Assembly: GCF_010669145.1 (NCBI RefSeq)
Contig: NZ_CP048632.1
Span: forward strand, 3,131,346-3,195,345
DNA from: Rhizobium oryzihabitans
Lineage (GTDB): Bacteria; Pseudomonadota; Alphaproteobacteria; Rhizobiales; Rhizobiaceae
Direction: 5' to 3'
DNA: 64,000 nt
Made by a program: the position numbers and the translations under genes. This document shows, piece after piece, positions 17,864 to 29,005 of the stretch. A model generated the notes under the pieces. It did not search any database and had not been told where the DNA came from. It saw only the letters and a list, made by a program, of their open reading frames with translations. Position 1 is the first letter of the stretch; each line of letters opens with the position of its first letter.

Positions 17864-18342
17864 CCGACACTTTCAATCCCGATCTCGATCTGAAGATTTC
17901 AAGGATCATAAGGGCGCCGCGCTGGCTCGTCTGGAATGCGTGGGTCGACAAGACCAGCCTCGAACAATGGTGGGTGCCGAATCCCGGCCAATGCCGCGTT
18001 GAGAAAATGGAGCTTTTCCCCGGCGGCGCTTTCGAGACGCGCTACAGTGAGGACGGCAAGGCATTCGGCGATCACATAAGCGGGTGTTTCCTGGCGGTGG
18101 ATCATGAGGAGCGTCTGGTCTTCACCGATGCGCTGACGGCAGGCTTTCGTCCCTCCGCCCGCCCGTTCCTCACCGCCGTCATGAGTTTTCGCGACCACCC
18201 TGAAGGTATGGAATATGTGGCCTATGCGATGCACCGAAATCCTGGGGATCGCGACAGGCACGCCGAGATGGGTTTCTTTGACGGCTGGAACACGGTTGCG
18301 GAGCAGCTGGCGCAGCTTGTTGAAAGGCAGGCGGTGAATTGA
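17860..18342 (+). CDS. SRPBCC (AHSA1/CalC-like) protein
   Basis: A 160-residue protein with the strand-helix start LDLKISRIIRAPRWLVWNAWVD, the W-rich QWWVPNP loop, PGGAFETRY and the C-terminal long helix GFFDGWNTVAEQLAQLVE. This is the AHSA1 family often paired with ArsR regulators. It is the second such pair within 5 kb (first at 13005-13896), but the two SRPBCC proteins are only distantly alike. Ligand unknown. Confidence 0.88.
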   Translation: MTDTFNPDLDLKISRIIRAPRWLVWNAWVDKTSLEQWWVPNPGQCRVEKMELFPGGAFETRYSEDGKAFGDHISGCFLAVDHEERLVFTDALTAGFRPSARPFLTAVMSFRDHPEGMEYVAYAMHRNPGDRDRHAEMGFFDGWNTVAEQLAQLVERQAVN

Positions 18343-18418
18343 GGCCTTTATTGCGGCATGATTCATCTTTCGTTCTTTTTCTGTTGCGCATGGTGCTCGA
18401 ATCCTGCGATGAGGGCGC

Positions 18419-19546
18419 ATGTTATTTTCACCGCAACAGGACGAAGCGCTCAAGGCTGTTTCCCGCTGGCTGAAGGAAGGCCGGACGCCGGTTTTTCGGC
18501 TGTTCGGTTATGCCGGAACCGGCAAGACGACGCTTGCCAAACATTTTGCGGAAAATGTCGATGGGGAAGTGCTGTTTGCGGCTTTCACCGGCAAGGCGGC
18601 GCAGGTGCTGCGGTCGCGCGGGGCGACCAACGCCCGCACCATCCATTCGCTGATCTATCGCCCGCGCGGTGAAGAAACGGTGGAAGATGAGGAAACCGGC
18701 AAGACATCCATCGCGCCGATGTTCTCCATCAACCGCCAGAGCCCGCTTGCCAAGGCGGCGCTCATCATCATCGACGAATGTTCGATGGTGGACGAGCAGC
18801 TCGGCAAGGATCTGATGAGTTTCGGCACGCCCATCCTCGTGCTTGGCGATCCTGGGCAGTTGCCGCCGGTTTCAGGCGGTGGTTTCTTCACCGAGCAGGA
18901 GCCGGATTATCTGCTGTCGGAGATCCATCGTCAGGCCAAGGACAATCCCATCATTCACCTTGCCATGGATGTGCGGGAAGGCCGCGAGATCATGCGCGGC
19001 GATTACGGCGCTGCACAGGTGATCTCCAAGTCCGAGGTGACGCAGTCGCTCGTGCTCGATGCCGATCAAGTGCTTGTCGGCACCAACCGCACCCGCCGCC
19101 GTTATAACCAGCGGCTTCGCGAGCTGAAGGGTTTTTCGGCAGATTATCCGCAATCCGGCGACAAGCTGGTTTGCCTGAGGAACGATCCGGCCAAGGGCCT
19201 GCTGAACGGTTCGCTGTGGCAGGTCATGAGTTCATCGCGCGAAACGGTGAAACCCGGCATCAACCTGATGATACGGCCCGAAGACGACGATATGGATCGC
19301 GGCGCGGCCAAGATCAAATTGCTGAAGGCCGCGTTCGAGGATGTTGAGACCGAAATTCCGTGGTCCACCCGCAAGCGTTATGACGAGTTCGATTTCGGCT
19401 ATGCACTGACCGTGCACAAGGCGCAGGGTTCGCAGTGGAACAATGTGGTTCTCTTCGATGAGAGCTATGCCTTCCGCGATTCGCGCGAAAGGTGGCTATA
19501 TACCGCCATTACCCGCGCGGCGGAGACACTGACCATCGTTCGCTGA
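18419..19546 (+). CDS. Dda/RecD-like superfamily 1B DNA helicase
   Basis: The 375-residue protein has Walker A GYAGTGKTTLAKH near residue 37, Walker B IIIDECSMVD, the GDPGQLPPV motif III, and the C-terminal UvrD/RecD-type motif ALTVHKAQGSQWNNVVL. It lacks the extra N-terminal domains of full RecD2 and is near the size of phage T4 Dda. A 5'-to-3' DNA helicase activity is expected. In Agrobacterium-type chromosomes this is a normal housekeeping-like gene. It is convergent with the MerR-LuxR gene. Confidence 0.88.
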   Translation: MLFSPQQDEALKAVSRWLKEGRTPVFRLFGYAGTGKTTLAKHFAENVDGEVLFAAFTGKAAQVLRSRGATNARTIHSLIYRPRGEETVEDEETGKTSIAPMFSINRQSPLAKAALIIIDECSMVDEQLGKDLMSFGTPILVLGDPGQLPPVSGGGFFTEQEPDYLLSEIHRQAKDNPIIHLAMDVREGREIMRGDYGAAQVISKSEVTQSLVLDADQVLVGTNRTRRRYNQRLRELKGFSADYPQSGDKLVCLRNDPAKGLLNGSLWQVMSSSRETVKPGINLMIRPEDDDMDRGAAKIKLLKAAFEDVETEIPWSTRKRYDEFDFGYALTVHKAQGSQWNNVVLFDESYAFRDSRERWLYTAITRAAETLTIVR

Positions 19547-19552
19547 TCGTGA

Positions 19553-20248
19553 CTATGCACGGATAACACCCAGGAGAACCGCCTTGGCGACCGCCTGAAA
19601 GCGGTTGCTGGCGTTGAACTTGCCGATGATTTTCGCCTCGAGCACGTTGAGGTCGGTCCCTGAAAGACCAAGGGCACGGGCGAGCCGCACCGGCGCATAA
19701 CCCTCCGCCATCAGTTCAAGGCATTTTCGTTCGGTGTCGGTCAGTGCGATGTCCCTGGCAGGAGCTCGCTCCTCGCCATCGAGCCCGTCCGCATCGCTGT
19801 CGGTGACGAGCAGTTCCTCAATCTGCTGCGCCTGGCGCTGAAGGGTGGAGAGCTCGGCCGTCAATTCCCTCTTTCGCTGCCTCAACGCCGCGTGAAAGAC
19901 GTCGTCCGCCTCTTCCTGCGAAAGCGAGCGGACCAGTTTTTCCATGATCTCGGTAATGGAAGCAACGGAAATGCCCACTTCGCGGCAGACATTGATGACC
20001 GCCATGCGTCTGACGTTGCGGTGGGTATAGACCCGCATCTGGCCAATGCGCTTCGAGGTCAGCAGCGCCTTTTCCTCATAAAAATGGAGGGTCCGGTGCG
20101 TTACTCCGAAGATATTGGCCATGTCGGCGATGGGAACCGGTTCGGCGGGCAGGGAGGAGGGCAGACTTATATCCGGAAGGAAATAGCTGTTTCTTGGATT
20201 GGATTTGTCCTCGTCGCCGTGTTCAAACGGCATACGGCCATCCTGCAT
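19553..20248 (-). CDS. MerR-type regulator fused to a LuxR-type HTH
   Basis: The 231-residue protein has an N-terminal MerR domain (about 36-105: PVPIADMANIFGVTHRTLHFYEEKAL...RRMAVINVCREVGISV), a coiled-coil linker (RQRKRELTAELSTLQRQAQQIEELL) and a C-terminal GerE/LuxR-like HTH (about 165-230: LTDTERKCLELMAEGYAPVRLARALGLSGTDLNVLEAKIIGKFNA). Two DNA-binding domains of different families in one polypeptide are unusual. AGGGGG lies upstream of the ATG. No effector-binding domain is present. The target is unknown. Confidence 0.85.
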   Translation of the reverse strand: MQDGRMPFEHGDEDKSNPRNSYFLPDISLPSSLPAEPVPIADMANIFGVTHRTLHFYEEKALLTSKRIGQMRVYTHRNVRRMAVINVCREVGISVASITEIMEKLVRSLSQEEADDVFHAALRQRKRELTAELSTLQRQAQQIEELLVTDSDADGLDGEERAPARDIALTDTERKCLELMAEGYAPVRLARALGLSGTDLNVLEAKIIGKFNASNRFQAVAKAVLLGVIRA

Positions 20249-20478
20249 CGTTTCCCCCTTTTGCGCTCTTTGACAGTGTCTGTTTTTTAAGTGGCGTCGA
20301 TCGCTTGTTCCCCCGCGACGACCCCTCTGATCAAGACATCATGCCAAACGCTACATAAGAACCGTAACGTGTATTGTGTGTTTTCGTTCCCATATTCCAA
20401 AAAATTTTATCGGCCTCCTTGCGGTTGGCGTCAACCTGCGTGAAACAGGATGTCAATTCCGAACCGGAGCCCGATGTC

Positions 20479-21234
20479 ATGCCAGCGAAACTTTCCGTCA
20501 ATCTGAACGCAATTGCCATGCTGCGCAACCGTCGCGATCTTCCGTGGCCGGATGTCGCGCATTTCGGGCATTTGGCACTCGCTGCGGGTGCAAGCGGGCT
20601 CACTGTACACCCTCGTCCCGATCAGCGCCATATCCGCTTTTCGGACCTGCCGGTATTGCGCGCCCTGATCGATGACAGCTTCCCCGGCGCGGAATTCAAC
20701 ATCGAAGGATATCCGACCGAGGATTTTCTCCTTCTTTGTGAAAAGACGCAGCCGGAACAGGTCACACTGGTGCCGGACGACCCGTCGCAGGCGACCTCCG
20801 ACCATGGCTGGGATTTCCGCAAACACGCCGTTTTCCTGAAAGACGTCGTGGGACGCCTGAAGGCCGGTGGCATGCGGGTCTCGCTTTTCGCAGATGGCGA
20901 CGGCGAGCGCGAGCCGGTGGAACTGGCGGCCGAGACGGGTGCTGCCCGTATCGAGCTTTATACCGGTCCCTATGGCGGCTGTTTTGACGATCCGCAAAAG
21001 GCTGACGCGCTTGTCGAAAAGCTCGGGCAGACGGCGGATCATGCAAGAGCGCTCGGACTTGCCGTCAATGCCGGTCATGACCTCACCGTCGCAAACCTGC
21101 CCAAGCTGATGAAACGCATCCCTGATCTGGCCGAGGTTTCAATCGGTCACGGATTGACGGCAGATGCGCTTGAATATGGCATGACTGAAACAGTCAGGCG
21201 TTTTTGTCAGGCCTGCGGTCAGGCTATTTCATAA
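20479..21234 (+). CDS. pdxJ: Pyridoxine 5'-phosphate synthase
   Basis: This 251-residue TIM-barrel enzyme condenses 3-amino-2-oxopropyl phosphate with deoxyxylulose phosphate. It shows [15 protein letters not shown] at the N-terminus, [22 protein letters not shown] and the C-terminal GHDLT...EVSIGHGL. The start [10 protein letters not shown] is standard for PdxJ; upstream in-frame codons have no family similarity. It lies alone between the MerR-LuxR gene and ndh. Confidence 0.96.
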   Translation: MPAKLSVNLNAIAMLRNRRDLPWPDVAHFGHLALAAGASGLTVHPRPDQRHIRFSDLPVLRALIDDSFPGAEFNIEGYPTEDFLLLCEKTQPEQVTLVPDDPSQATSDHGWDFRKHAVFLKDVVGRLKAGGMRVSLFADGDGEREPVELAAETGAARIELYTGPYGGCFDDPQKADALVEKLGQTADHARALGLAVNAGHDLTVANLPKLMKRIPDLAEVSIGHGLTADALEYGMTETVRRFCQACGQAIS

Positions 21235-21305
21235 CCAAAGTCAATTTTTTCGCCTATGCTTTGGCTGCGCATGCTCCGTGCGCGAGCTTATGAAGGCAGA
21301 GACAT

Positions 21306-22571
21306 ATGCAAGAACATCATGTTGTCGTCGTGGGTGGAGGCTTCGGCGGTTTGCAACTGGTACATGGGCTGGAGGGGGCCCCTGTCCGCATCACACTGAT
21401 AGACCGCCGCAATCACCATCTGTTCCAGCCCCTGCTTTATCAGGTTGCGACGACGGCGCTGGCGACATCCGAAATCGCCTGGCCGATCCGCCACCTCTAT
21501 CGCGACCGCAAAGAGGTGACGACCCTGCTTGCGGAGGTGACCGGCGTGGACCGGGCGGCGCGGACCGTGCAGCTGAATTCCGGTCAAGTGATCGGTTTCG
21601 ATACGCTGGTATTGGCCACCGGCGCGCGCCATGCCTATTTCGGCCGTGACGATTGGGAGCGTTCGGCCCCCGGCCTGAAGACGCTCGAAGATGCGACGAC
21701 AATCCGCCGCCGTCTGCTTCTGGCCTTCGAACGGGCCGAACTTGCGACCAGTGAAGAGGAGCGGCAGGCACTGTTGACCTTCGTCATCATCGGCGCAGGT
21801 CCGACGGGCGTGGAAATGGCGGGCATGATCGCCGAGCTTGCCCACAAAGCGTTGCCGCCGGAATTCCGCAATGTGGATACCAGAAAGACCCGTGTGCTGC
21901 TTGTCGAGGCCGGCCCTCGCGTTCTGCCGGTTTTCACCGAGGATCTTTCCGCCTATGCGAAGGAGGCTCTGGAGAAACTCGGCGTCGAGGTTTTGCTCGG
22001 CACGCCCGTTACAGCGTGTACCGATGAAGGCGTGACGGTGGGCGAGACCTATTATCCCTGCCGTACGGTCGTCTGGGCCGCCGGTGTGCAGGCGTCTCCC
22101 GCCGCGAAGTGGCTGGATGCCGCCGCCGACAGGGCAGGCCGCGCCATTGTCGGGCCGCATCTCAATCTGGAAGACGACGACAATATCTTCGTCATCGGCG
22201 ATACGGCCGCCGTCAATCAGGAGAACGGCAAACCGGTGCCGGGCATCGCACCTGCGGCAAAACAGCAGGGCGCCCACGTCGCAAAGGTCATCAAGGCGCG
22301 GCTCTCCGGCAAGCCGTCACCGTCGCCGTTCCGCTATAGCCATCAGGGCAATCTTGCGACTATCGGCAAACGCGCGGCGGTGATCGATTTCGGCAGGTTC
22401 AAGCTCAGGGGCGTGCTGGCGTGGTGGATCTGGGGGCTTGCCCATATCTACTTCCTGATCGGAACGCGCTCAAGGCTTGCGGTGGCGTGGAGCTGGCTGT
22501 GGATTTACCTGAGCGGCCAGCACAGCGCGCGGCTGATTACGCAGAAAGAGACGTTGAAGGACGAGGCCTGA
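21306..22571 (+). CDS. ndh: Type II NADH:quinone oxidoreductase
   Basis: The 421-residue single-subunit dehydrogenase has the FAD-binding VVVGGGFGGLQL at the N-terminus, a second Rossmann motif VIIGAGPTGVEMAG near 165 and FVIGDTA near 295. A hydrophobic/aromatic C-terminal segment (WWIWGLAHIYFLIG) should anchor it to the inner membrane. It passes electrons from NADH to quinone without pumping protons. The gene is monocistronic and followed by a strong hairpin. Confidence 0.93.
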   Translation: MQEHHVVVVGGGFGGLQLVHGLEGAPVRITLIDRRNHHLFQPLLYQVATTALATSEIAWPIRHLYRDRKEVTTLLAEVTGVDRAARTVQLNSGQVIGFDTLVLATGARHAYFGRDDWERSAPGLKTLEDATTIRRRLLLAFERAELATSEEERQALLTFVIIGAGPTGVEMAGMIAELAHKALPPEFRNVDTRKTRVLLVEAGPRVLPVFTEDLSAYAKEALEKLGVEVLLGTPVTACTDEGVTVGETYYPCRTVVWAAGVQASPAAKWLDAAADRAGRAIVGPHLNLEDDDNIFVIGDTAAVNQENGKPVPGIAPAAKQQGAHVAKVIKARLSGKPSPSPFRYSHQGNLATIGKRAAVIDFGRFKLRGVLAWWIWGLAHIYFLIGTRSRLAVAWSWLWIYLSGQHSARLITQKETLKDEA

Positions 22572-22587
22572 GGGCAGGGCGAGCAAA

Positions 22588-22612
22588 GGGCGGGAAGCAT
22601 GGCTTCCCGCCC
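22588..22612 (+). terminator. Terminator-like hairpin after ndh
   Basis: An 11-base perfect stem GGGCGGGAAGC / GCTTCCCGCCC with a three-base loop lies 17 bases after the ndh stop. The following TTCGTGCTT is only partly T-rich. Confidence 0.75.
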
Positions 22613-22639
22613 TTCGTGCTTATGACAGCTGCGCCAAAA

Positions 22640-22785
22640 CTCTCGCCGTCATGCCGGTCCCCGGAACAAGCCCGAGGATGATCCGGCATCCAGCCGACGC
22701 GCGTCTGCGCGGCGAGAAGAGTTTTTTCAGCCCAAGGACTTGGGCTGGCTGGACCCCGGATCCAGTCCGGGGTGACGGCGTGTGG
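22640..22785. repeat. Intergenic palindromic mosaic repeat, copy 1
   Basis: The block contains several inverted motifs (CCAAGGACTTGG, CCCCGGATCCAGTCCGGGG). Its part 22689-22747 matches the reverse complement of 34331-34389 at 55 of 59 positions. It resembles rhizobial intergenic mosaic elements. No coding frame is convincing. Confidence 0.75.
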
Positions 22786-22812
22786 ATGTGGCGTGTGTGC
22801 CCAATCCAGGGC

Positions 22813-23859
22813 TCAAGCGTCGAGCGATGCCATATTGATGACGAAGCGATACCGCACATCGCTCTTCAGCACGCGCTCATAGGCTTCGTTGACGTCCTGG
22901 ATGTTGATCGTCTCGATTTCCGAGACGATGTTGTGCTCGCCGCAGAAATCCAGCATTTCCTGGGTTTCCTTGATCGAACCGATCATCGAGCCGGACAGGT
23001 TCTTTGCGCCGAAGATCAGCGCGAAGGCGTGGACCGGGATCGGATGCTCGGGCGCGCCCACCACGACCATGCTGCCCTTGGGCTTCAGGAGGCCGAGATA
23101 GGCGTTCCAGTCGATGGCGACGCCGGCCGTGCAGATGATCAGGTCGAAGGTGCCGGCCAGCTTCTCGAAGGTCGAGGCGTCACTGGTGGCGTAATAGTCC
23201 TTCGCGCCGAGCTTCAGGCCGTCTTCCTTCTTCGACAGGGTCTGGGAAAGGACGGTGATATCCGCGCCCATGGCCGCGCCAAGCTTGACGCCCATATGGC
23301 CAAGGCCACCCATGCCGACAATCGCGACCTTCTGGCCGGGACCGGCATTCCAGCGGCGCAGCGGCGAATAAAGCGTGATACCGGCGCATAGAAGCGGCGC
23401 GGAAGCATCGAGCGGCAGGTTGTCCGGGATCGACAGGACATAACCTTCCTTGACGACGATCGAGTCCGAATAACCGCCATGGGTCGCGGTCTTCGTGAAG
23501 GGATCGACGTCGTTATAGGTCTGGACGAGGCCGGGCATGTAGTGCTCGTTGTCGAGATCGCGTGTTGCGCAGCCGATGCAGGAATCGACGAAGCAGCCGA
23601 CGCCGACATGGTCGCCGACCTTGAACTTCGTGACCTTGGAGCCGACGGCTTTCACGACGCCGGCAATCTCATGGCCGGGAACGATCGGATAGACGGCATT
23701 CTTCCACTCGTTGCGGACGGTGTGGATGTCCGAGTGGCAGATGCCGGCATATTTGATGTCGATGACGACGTCGTCATCGTTCGGCTCGCGGCGTTCGAAG
23801 GTGAACGGGGTAAGCGGCTTTGACGCGTCGGTCGCAGCGTAACCTCTTGCTATAGCCAT
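22813..23859 (-). CDS. Zinc-dependent NAD(P) alcohol dehydrogenase
   Basis: The 348-residue MDR-family enzyme has the catalytic zinc residues in GICHSDIHT and GHEIAGVV, a structural-zinc loop CFVDSCIGC...LDNEHYM, and the Rossmann motif [11 protein letters not shown]. It belongs to the cinnamyl-alcohol-dehydrogenase/YahK group that reduces aldehydes. AAAGGA precedes the ATG. A divergent AraC-type gene starts 193 bases away and is the likely regulator. Confidence 0.93.
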   Translation of the reverse strand: MAIARGYAATDASKPLTPFTFERREPNDDDVVIDIKYAGICHSDIHTVRNEWKNAVYPIVPGHEIAGVVKAVGSKVTKFKVGDHVGVGCFVDSCIGCATRDLDNEHYMPGLVQTYNDVDPFTKTATHGGYSDSIVVKEGYVLSIPDNLPLDASAPLLCAGITLYSPLRRWNAGPGQKVAIVGMGGLGHMGVKLGAAMGADITVLSQTLSKKEDGLKLGAKDYYATSDASTFEKLAGTFDLIICTAGVAIDWNAYLGLLKPKGSMVVVGAPEHPIPVHAFALIFGAKNLSGSMIGSIKETQEMLDFCGEHNIVSEIETINIQDVNEAYERVLKSDVRYRFVINMASLDA

Positions 23860-24052
23860 CTGAATATCCTTTCGGGGGTGGGGAAGTGACGGCGGAATAT
23901 GCGACGGAAGCTTGGGAAGGCGTTAGAGCGATCCTCCAGCCTTTTTGCACGATCCTGCAAAAATATGCGGGCGTGCTCTTTGCGCGGGCCGGGAGGCTTT
24001 CTAGATAAATGACATCCGCTGCATTTCCTCCTTCAGTTAAGGGAATTCCCCT

Positions 24053-24961
24053 ATGTCCTTGCCGTTTAATCTCTATCAGGAGATCGCCTCCATCGCCGCG
24101 CGATATGCCACCAGCGACGGCGAGGTGCAGACGGCGATCGAATCTCTTGGCATCAGCCGCCGCACAACGCCCAGCGCGCCGTGCCACGGCAGCTACCGCC
24201 CCTGTTTCGCATTGGTGATCCAGGGATCGAAAAGCGTCCAGCTGGGAACGGACACCATCAATTATGGCGCGGGCGACTATCTCCTGACATCGCTTGACCT
24301 GCCGGTTGCCTGGCGCGTGGTGGAGGCGAGCAAGGAGGTTCCGCATTTTTGCATCGCGCTTGCGATCGATAGTGAAAAGCTGCTCGACCTCATGCGGCGC
24401 GTGCCCATCGACCCGCCTGCGGAGCCGGCGAACGCGCAGCGCGGCATCGTCGTCAATGCCGCCACGCCGGAGCTGCTCGATGCGGCCATCCGGCTGATGC
24501 GCCTGCTCGATCGCCCGGCGGACATCGCGGCCATGGCGCCGCTGATCGAGCAGGAAATCCTCTACCGTATTCTGACCGGACCGGCGGGCGGGCAGCTTAT
24601 GAACATCATCGCTGCCGGCAGCCATGGCAACCGCATCGCCCGCGCCATTGCCTGGCTGCGAGAGAATTTCGCGCGCCAGCTGCGCGTCGAGGATCTTGCG
24701 GAGCATATCGGCATGAGCGTGTCGTCCTTCCATCATCATTTCAAGACGATTACGGCCATGACGCCGGTTCAGTACCAGAAGCAATTGCGCCTGCATGAGG
24801 CGCGCCGGCTGATGCTGCTGGAGCGGCTGGATGCGGGCACTGCCGGCCATCGCGTCGGTTACCAGAGTCCTTCGCAGTTCAGCCGTGAATATAGTCGCTT
24901 CTATGGATTGTCGCCGTCGCGGGATATCGATGCCTCGCGTGAGATCAGCGTGGCTGGGTAG
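24053..24961 (+). CDS. AraC-family transcriptional regulator
   Basis: This 302-residue protein has an N-terminal AraC_N cupin-like sensor (PCFALVIQGSKSVQLGTDTINYGAGDYLL) and a C-terminal pair of HTH motifs (LRVEDLAEHIGMSVSSFHHHFK; AGHRVGYQSPSQFSREYSRFYG). Its divergent neighbour is an alcohol dehydrogenase, and in many bacteria this pairing is a YahK-type ADH with its activator. Ligand likely an aldehyde or alcohol, by inference from the neighbour only. The stop codon touches a long inverted repeat. Confidence 0.92.
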   Translation: MSLPFNLYQEIASIAARYATSDGEVQTAIESLGISRRTTPSAPCHGSYRPCFALVIQGSKSVQLGTDTINYGAGDYLLTSLDLPVAWRVVEASKEVPHFCIALAIDSEKLLDLMRRVPIDPPAEPANAQRGIVVNAATPELLDAAIRLMRLLDRPADIAAMAPLIEQEILYRILTGPAGGQLMNIIAAGSHGNRIARAIAWLRENFARQLRVEDLAEHIGMSVSSFHHHFKTITAMTPVQYQKQLRLHEARRLMLLERLDAGTAGHRVGYQSPSQFSREYSRFYGLSPSRDIDASREISVAG

Positions 24962-25194
24962 GTTGTGCGTCGGTTAGTGGATCGTGGCGGGTGTGGCTTA
25001 CCCCCCTCTGCCCTGCCGGGCATCTCCCCCACAGGTGGGGAGATTGATATGAGGCTAAGCTTCGCCCATCTCAAGGCCAGAGAATGAAGCGGCGCCAAAG
25101 CCGCTTGCCGATCTCCCTCCTTGTGGGGGAGATGCCCGGCAGGGCAGAGGGGGGTAAGCCACACCCGCCACGATCCACTAATCGACGCACAACC
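24961..25194. repeat. Long inverted-repeat element (84-base arms)
   Basis: Arms at 24961-25044 and 25111-25194 are near-perfect reverse complements, enclosing a 66-base centre. The inner core (CCCTCTGCCCTGCCGGGCAT...) recurs at 30282-30447. The element begins at the last base of the AraC stop codon. It could be a rhizobial mosaic element or a MITE-like insertion. No transposase frame is inside, and no clear target duplication is seen. Confidence 0.85.
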
Positions 25195-25308
25195 GCGTAA
25201 AGCTCACCAAGCCGGCATTCACCCGGCACCGCACCGCGTCAATTCTCGTCCTCCCCGGAAGAATCCGCTTGACCCCAACGCTGCCTCCGCTTAAATGGCG
25301 CTCGAACC

Positions 25309-25322
25309 GTACCGTACGGTAC
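25309..25322. promoter_or_regulatory. Palindromic operator upstream of TetR
   Basis: GTACCGTACGGTAC is a perfect 14-base palindrome 28 bases before the TTG start of the TetR gene, typical in position and form for an autoregulatory TetR operator. Confidence 0.65.
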
Positions 25323-25350
25323 ATTAATCGAGCCCCTGGAGTGGAAAGAC

Positions 25351-27073
<1,723 letters not shown>

Positions 27074-27100
27074 GCTTCATTGACTGGTAGAGAATAGGAA

Positions 27101-27127
27101 GGCCGGAGCGAAAGCTCCGGCCTTTTT
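27101..27127 (+). terminator. Terminator after ilvC
   Basis: A 9-base stem GGCCGGAGC / GCTCCGGCC with a GAAA tetraloop is followed by TTTTT. Confidence 0.95.
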
Positions 27128-27142
27128 GTTTTCGATGTGCCA

Positions 27143-28174
27143 TCACACGATGGCGTCGTCTTCCTCGACGATAACGGAAACCGGGAAGTGATCGGAGAAC
27201 CCACCAAGGTTGACGTTTTTGACCGCATCGCCTTTCGACAGGCCGAAGCGGATCGGCCCCTCATTCTTGCTGTGGCTGACCATGGCGGCAATCGCTTCGA
27301 TTTTTGCCGTCTCCTCGCGCGCCTTGAAGCCGCTGCTGCCGGTCAGAAGCGATCGGGAAACGAGGATCTGATCGAAGATATTGGCGTCTCCGTTGAAATA
27401 GAGCGTGCCATAGATCGTTCTTGCCGTGCCGACGGAATCCACCACCGGCTGGCGCAGGTAATTCCATGTGAGATTGTAGAACATGGCCGATTGCGAGTTT
27501 TCGACATCGTCGCGCTCGCGGGTGGAATTGGCGTGGTAGCGCAGCGATGCATCGGAAGGGTCGTCGTTGAAGTCGCCGAAGGCGACAACGGCGATGTCGT
27601 TGCCTTTCTCTTCCCTGATACGCTGATGCCAGTAGCCCAGCGTTTCACCGGCGGTCATGCGAAAACCGGCGCTTTCCACCGCGCCGCCCGAGCGCGACGG
27701 CCAGTGGTTGGAGAGCGCGATAAGCTGGCGGCCGCCCTTGGTGATGAAAGTGCATTGGGTAATGTCGCGCGTGCCGGTGCGGCGCATCACGAAATGGCTG
27801 AAAATCTCGTTCTCGTTGATCAGCAGCTTTTTGCTGTCATAGATGAAGGCGGTATCGATGCCGCGCTGGTCCTTGCTGGAATCAGCATGCACGACACGAT
27901 AAGAACGTGCGGGCATGAGGTCGTTCAGATGTTCTGCCAGCGTCTCCAGAACGAAGCGGTTCTCGACTTCGCAGACACCGAGCAGATCCGGTCCCGCGCC
28001 GCCGATCTGGCTTATGATCAGACCGAGCTGCTTGACCTTGGTCTTGAACAGATCCTCCGTCCAACCCTTCAGATCGTTCTTCAGCCGCTCGGCAATCCAC
28101 GGCTCGCGCGCCGGATAACCCTCCGGCGCAAACAGGTTTTCCACATTCCAGAACGCCAGGACATATTGGGCCAT
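27143..28174 (-). CDS. EEP-family nuclease/phosphatase, copy 1
   Basis: This 343-residue protein belongs to the endonuclease/exonuclease/phosphatase superfamily: FWNVENLF at the N-terminus, LGVCEVENR, LSNHWPSRSGG, AFGDFNDDP and the terminal SDHFPV catalytic His motif. The start MAQYVLAFWN was chosen because GGAGG lies upstream; an ATG 17 codons earlier has no such site. Substrate (DNA, RNA or phospho-compound) is unknown. A second family member lies at 34547. Confidence 0.88.
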   Translation of the reverse strand: MAQYVLAFWNVENLFAPEGYPAREPWIAERLKNDLKGWTEDLFKTKVKQLGLIISQIGGAGPDLLGVCEVENRFVLETLAEHLNDLMPARSYRVVHADSSKDQRGIDTAFIYDSKKLLINENEIFSHFVMRRTGTRDITQCTFITKGGRQLIALSNHWPSRSGGAVESAGFRMTAGETLGYWHQRIREEKGNDIAVVAFGDFNDDPSDASLRYHANSTRERDDVENSQSAMFYNLTWNYLRQPVVDSVGTARTIYGTLYFNGDANIFDQILVSRSLLTGSSGFKAREETAKIEAIAAMVSHSKNEGPIRFGLSKGDAVKNVNLGGFSDHFPVSVIVEEDDAIV

Positions 28175-28281
28175 GATCCGCACACCTCCGGTTGGTTTTT
28201 CAAGCCTAGTGGAAGTTTTTGCCATAACAACTTGAAATTGTCATGAAGGCCAGCGGATGGCGAAATTTCCCGTTCCCGGCC

Positions 28282-28734
28282 TCATTCGACCGGAGGGATG
28301 ACACCCTTCGTCAGGAGGAAGCAGCCATAAAACCGGGTCTCGCCTGTTGTGATGACGCAATAGGCCTGTTTGGCTTTTTCGTAGAAGGCGAAGCGTTCGA
28401 TGCCGTACATGGGGGCCGATTTTCCTTCCGCCGCATCGATTTCCTTCTGCACTTCGGCTTGCACCGGCTCCAGCTGATCCGGCGCTCCCATCACTTCCAT
28501 GCGGCCGACCGAAGGCTGCAGCGGCGTATCGAGCGGCAGGACGGACAGGATGGCTTTCATGGCGCGGGCTGCGGAGACGTTGTCGATATGCAGTACCTTG
28601 CCAACGGTCGTGTGGCGGGCAACCGAATCGGAGGGGAAGTTGGTGTCGGAGATCACCAGCGTATCGCCATGCCCCATGGCGCGCAGCGCGTGCAGGACAT
28701 CGGCATTCAGCGCCGGGTCGATATTTTTCAGCAT
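28282..28734 (-). CDS. RbsD/FucU-family sugar mutarotase
   Basis: A 150-residue protein of the RbsD/FucU family: LNADVLHALRAMGHGDTLVISDTNFP at the N-terminus contains the catalytic His, and the C-terminus has YGCFLLTKG. These enzymes interconvert sugar anomers (fucose or ribose). The sequence is closer to FucU, by the DTNFPSDS motif. The start at 28734 has GGGAG upstream. No sugar transport or catabolic gene adjoins it. Confidence 0.85.
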   Translation of the reverse strand: MLKNIDPALNADVLHALRAMGHGDTLVISDTNFPSDSVARHTTVGKVLHIDNVSAARAMKAILSVLPLDTPLQPSVGRMEVMGAPDQLEPVQAEVQKEIDAAEGKSAPMYGIERFAFYEKAKQAYCVITTGETRFYGCFLLTKGVIPPVE

Positions 28735-28933
28735 GTCGTCAAACTCCCATGATGCTTTCGCCATGTTACGGCGAGCGCAATCCAGCCGGAAAACCATGCT
28801 GCGTCAATCGCAAAGGTGTGATTGTGAAGCTTTGCGCAAGGGTGTATTTGGCTTTGTCCGCAAAATCGGGCCTCAACAGGGGCCGGTTGCGGGCAATGTG
28901 CAGGGAGGCAGAAATAATTCGAAAAACTGATAA

Positions 28934-28948
28934 GTCAGTATTGCTGAC
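28934..28948. promoter_or_regulatory. Inverted repeat upstream of the aminotransferase
   Basis: GTCAG-N5-CTGAC lies 57 bases before the ATG of the aminotransferase gene. It may be an operator but the support is positional only. Confidence 0.25.
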
Positions 28949-29005
28949 GTATCGACATTTCTGTAAAGATGCACGCATAAAAACGACACAAGAGGAAACG
29001 TACCC

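Noticed and set aside
27137..28246. Long plus-strand frame opposite the EEP nuclease gene
   Set aside because: Antisense shadow; low-complexity product, and the minus-strand gene has full catalytic motifs and a ribosome site.
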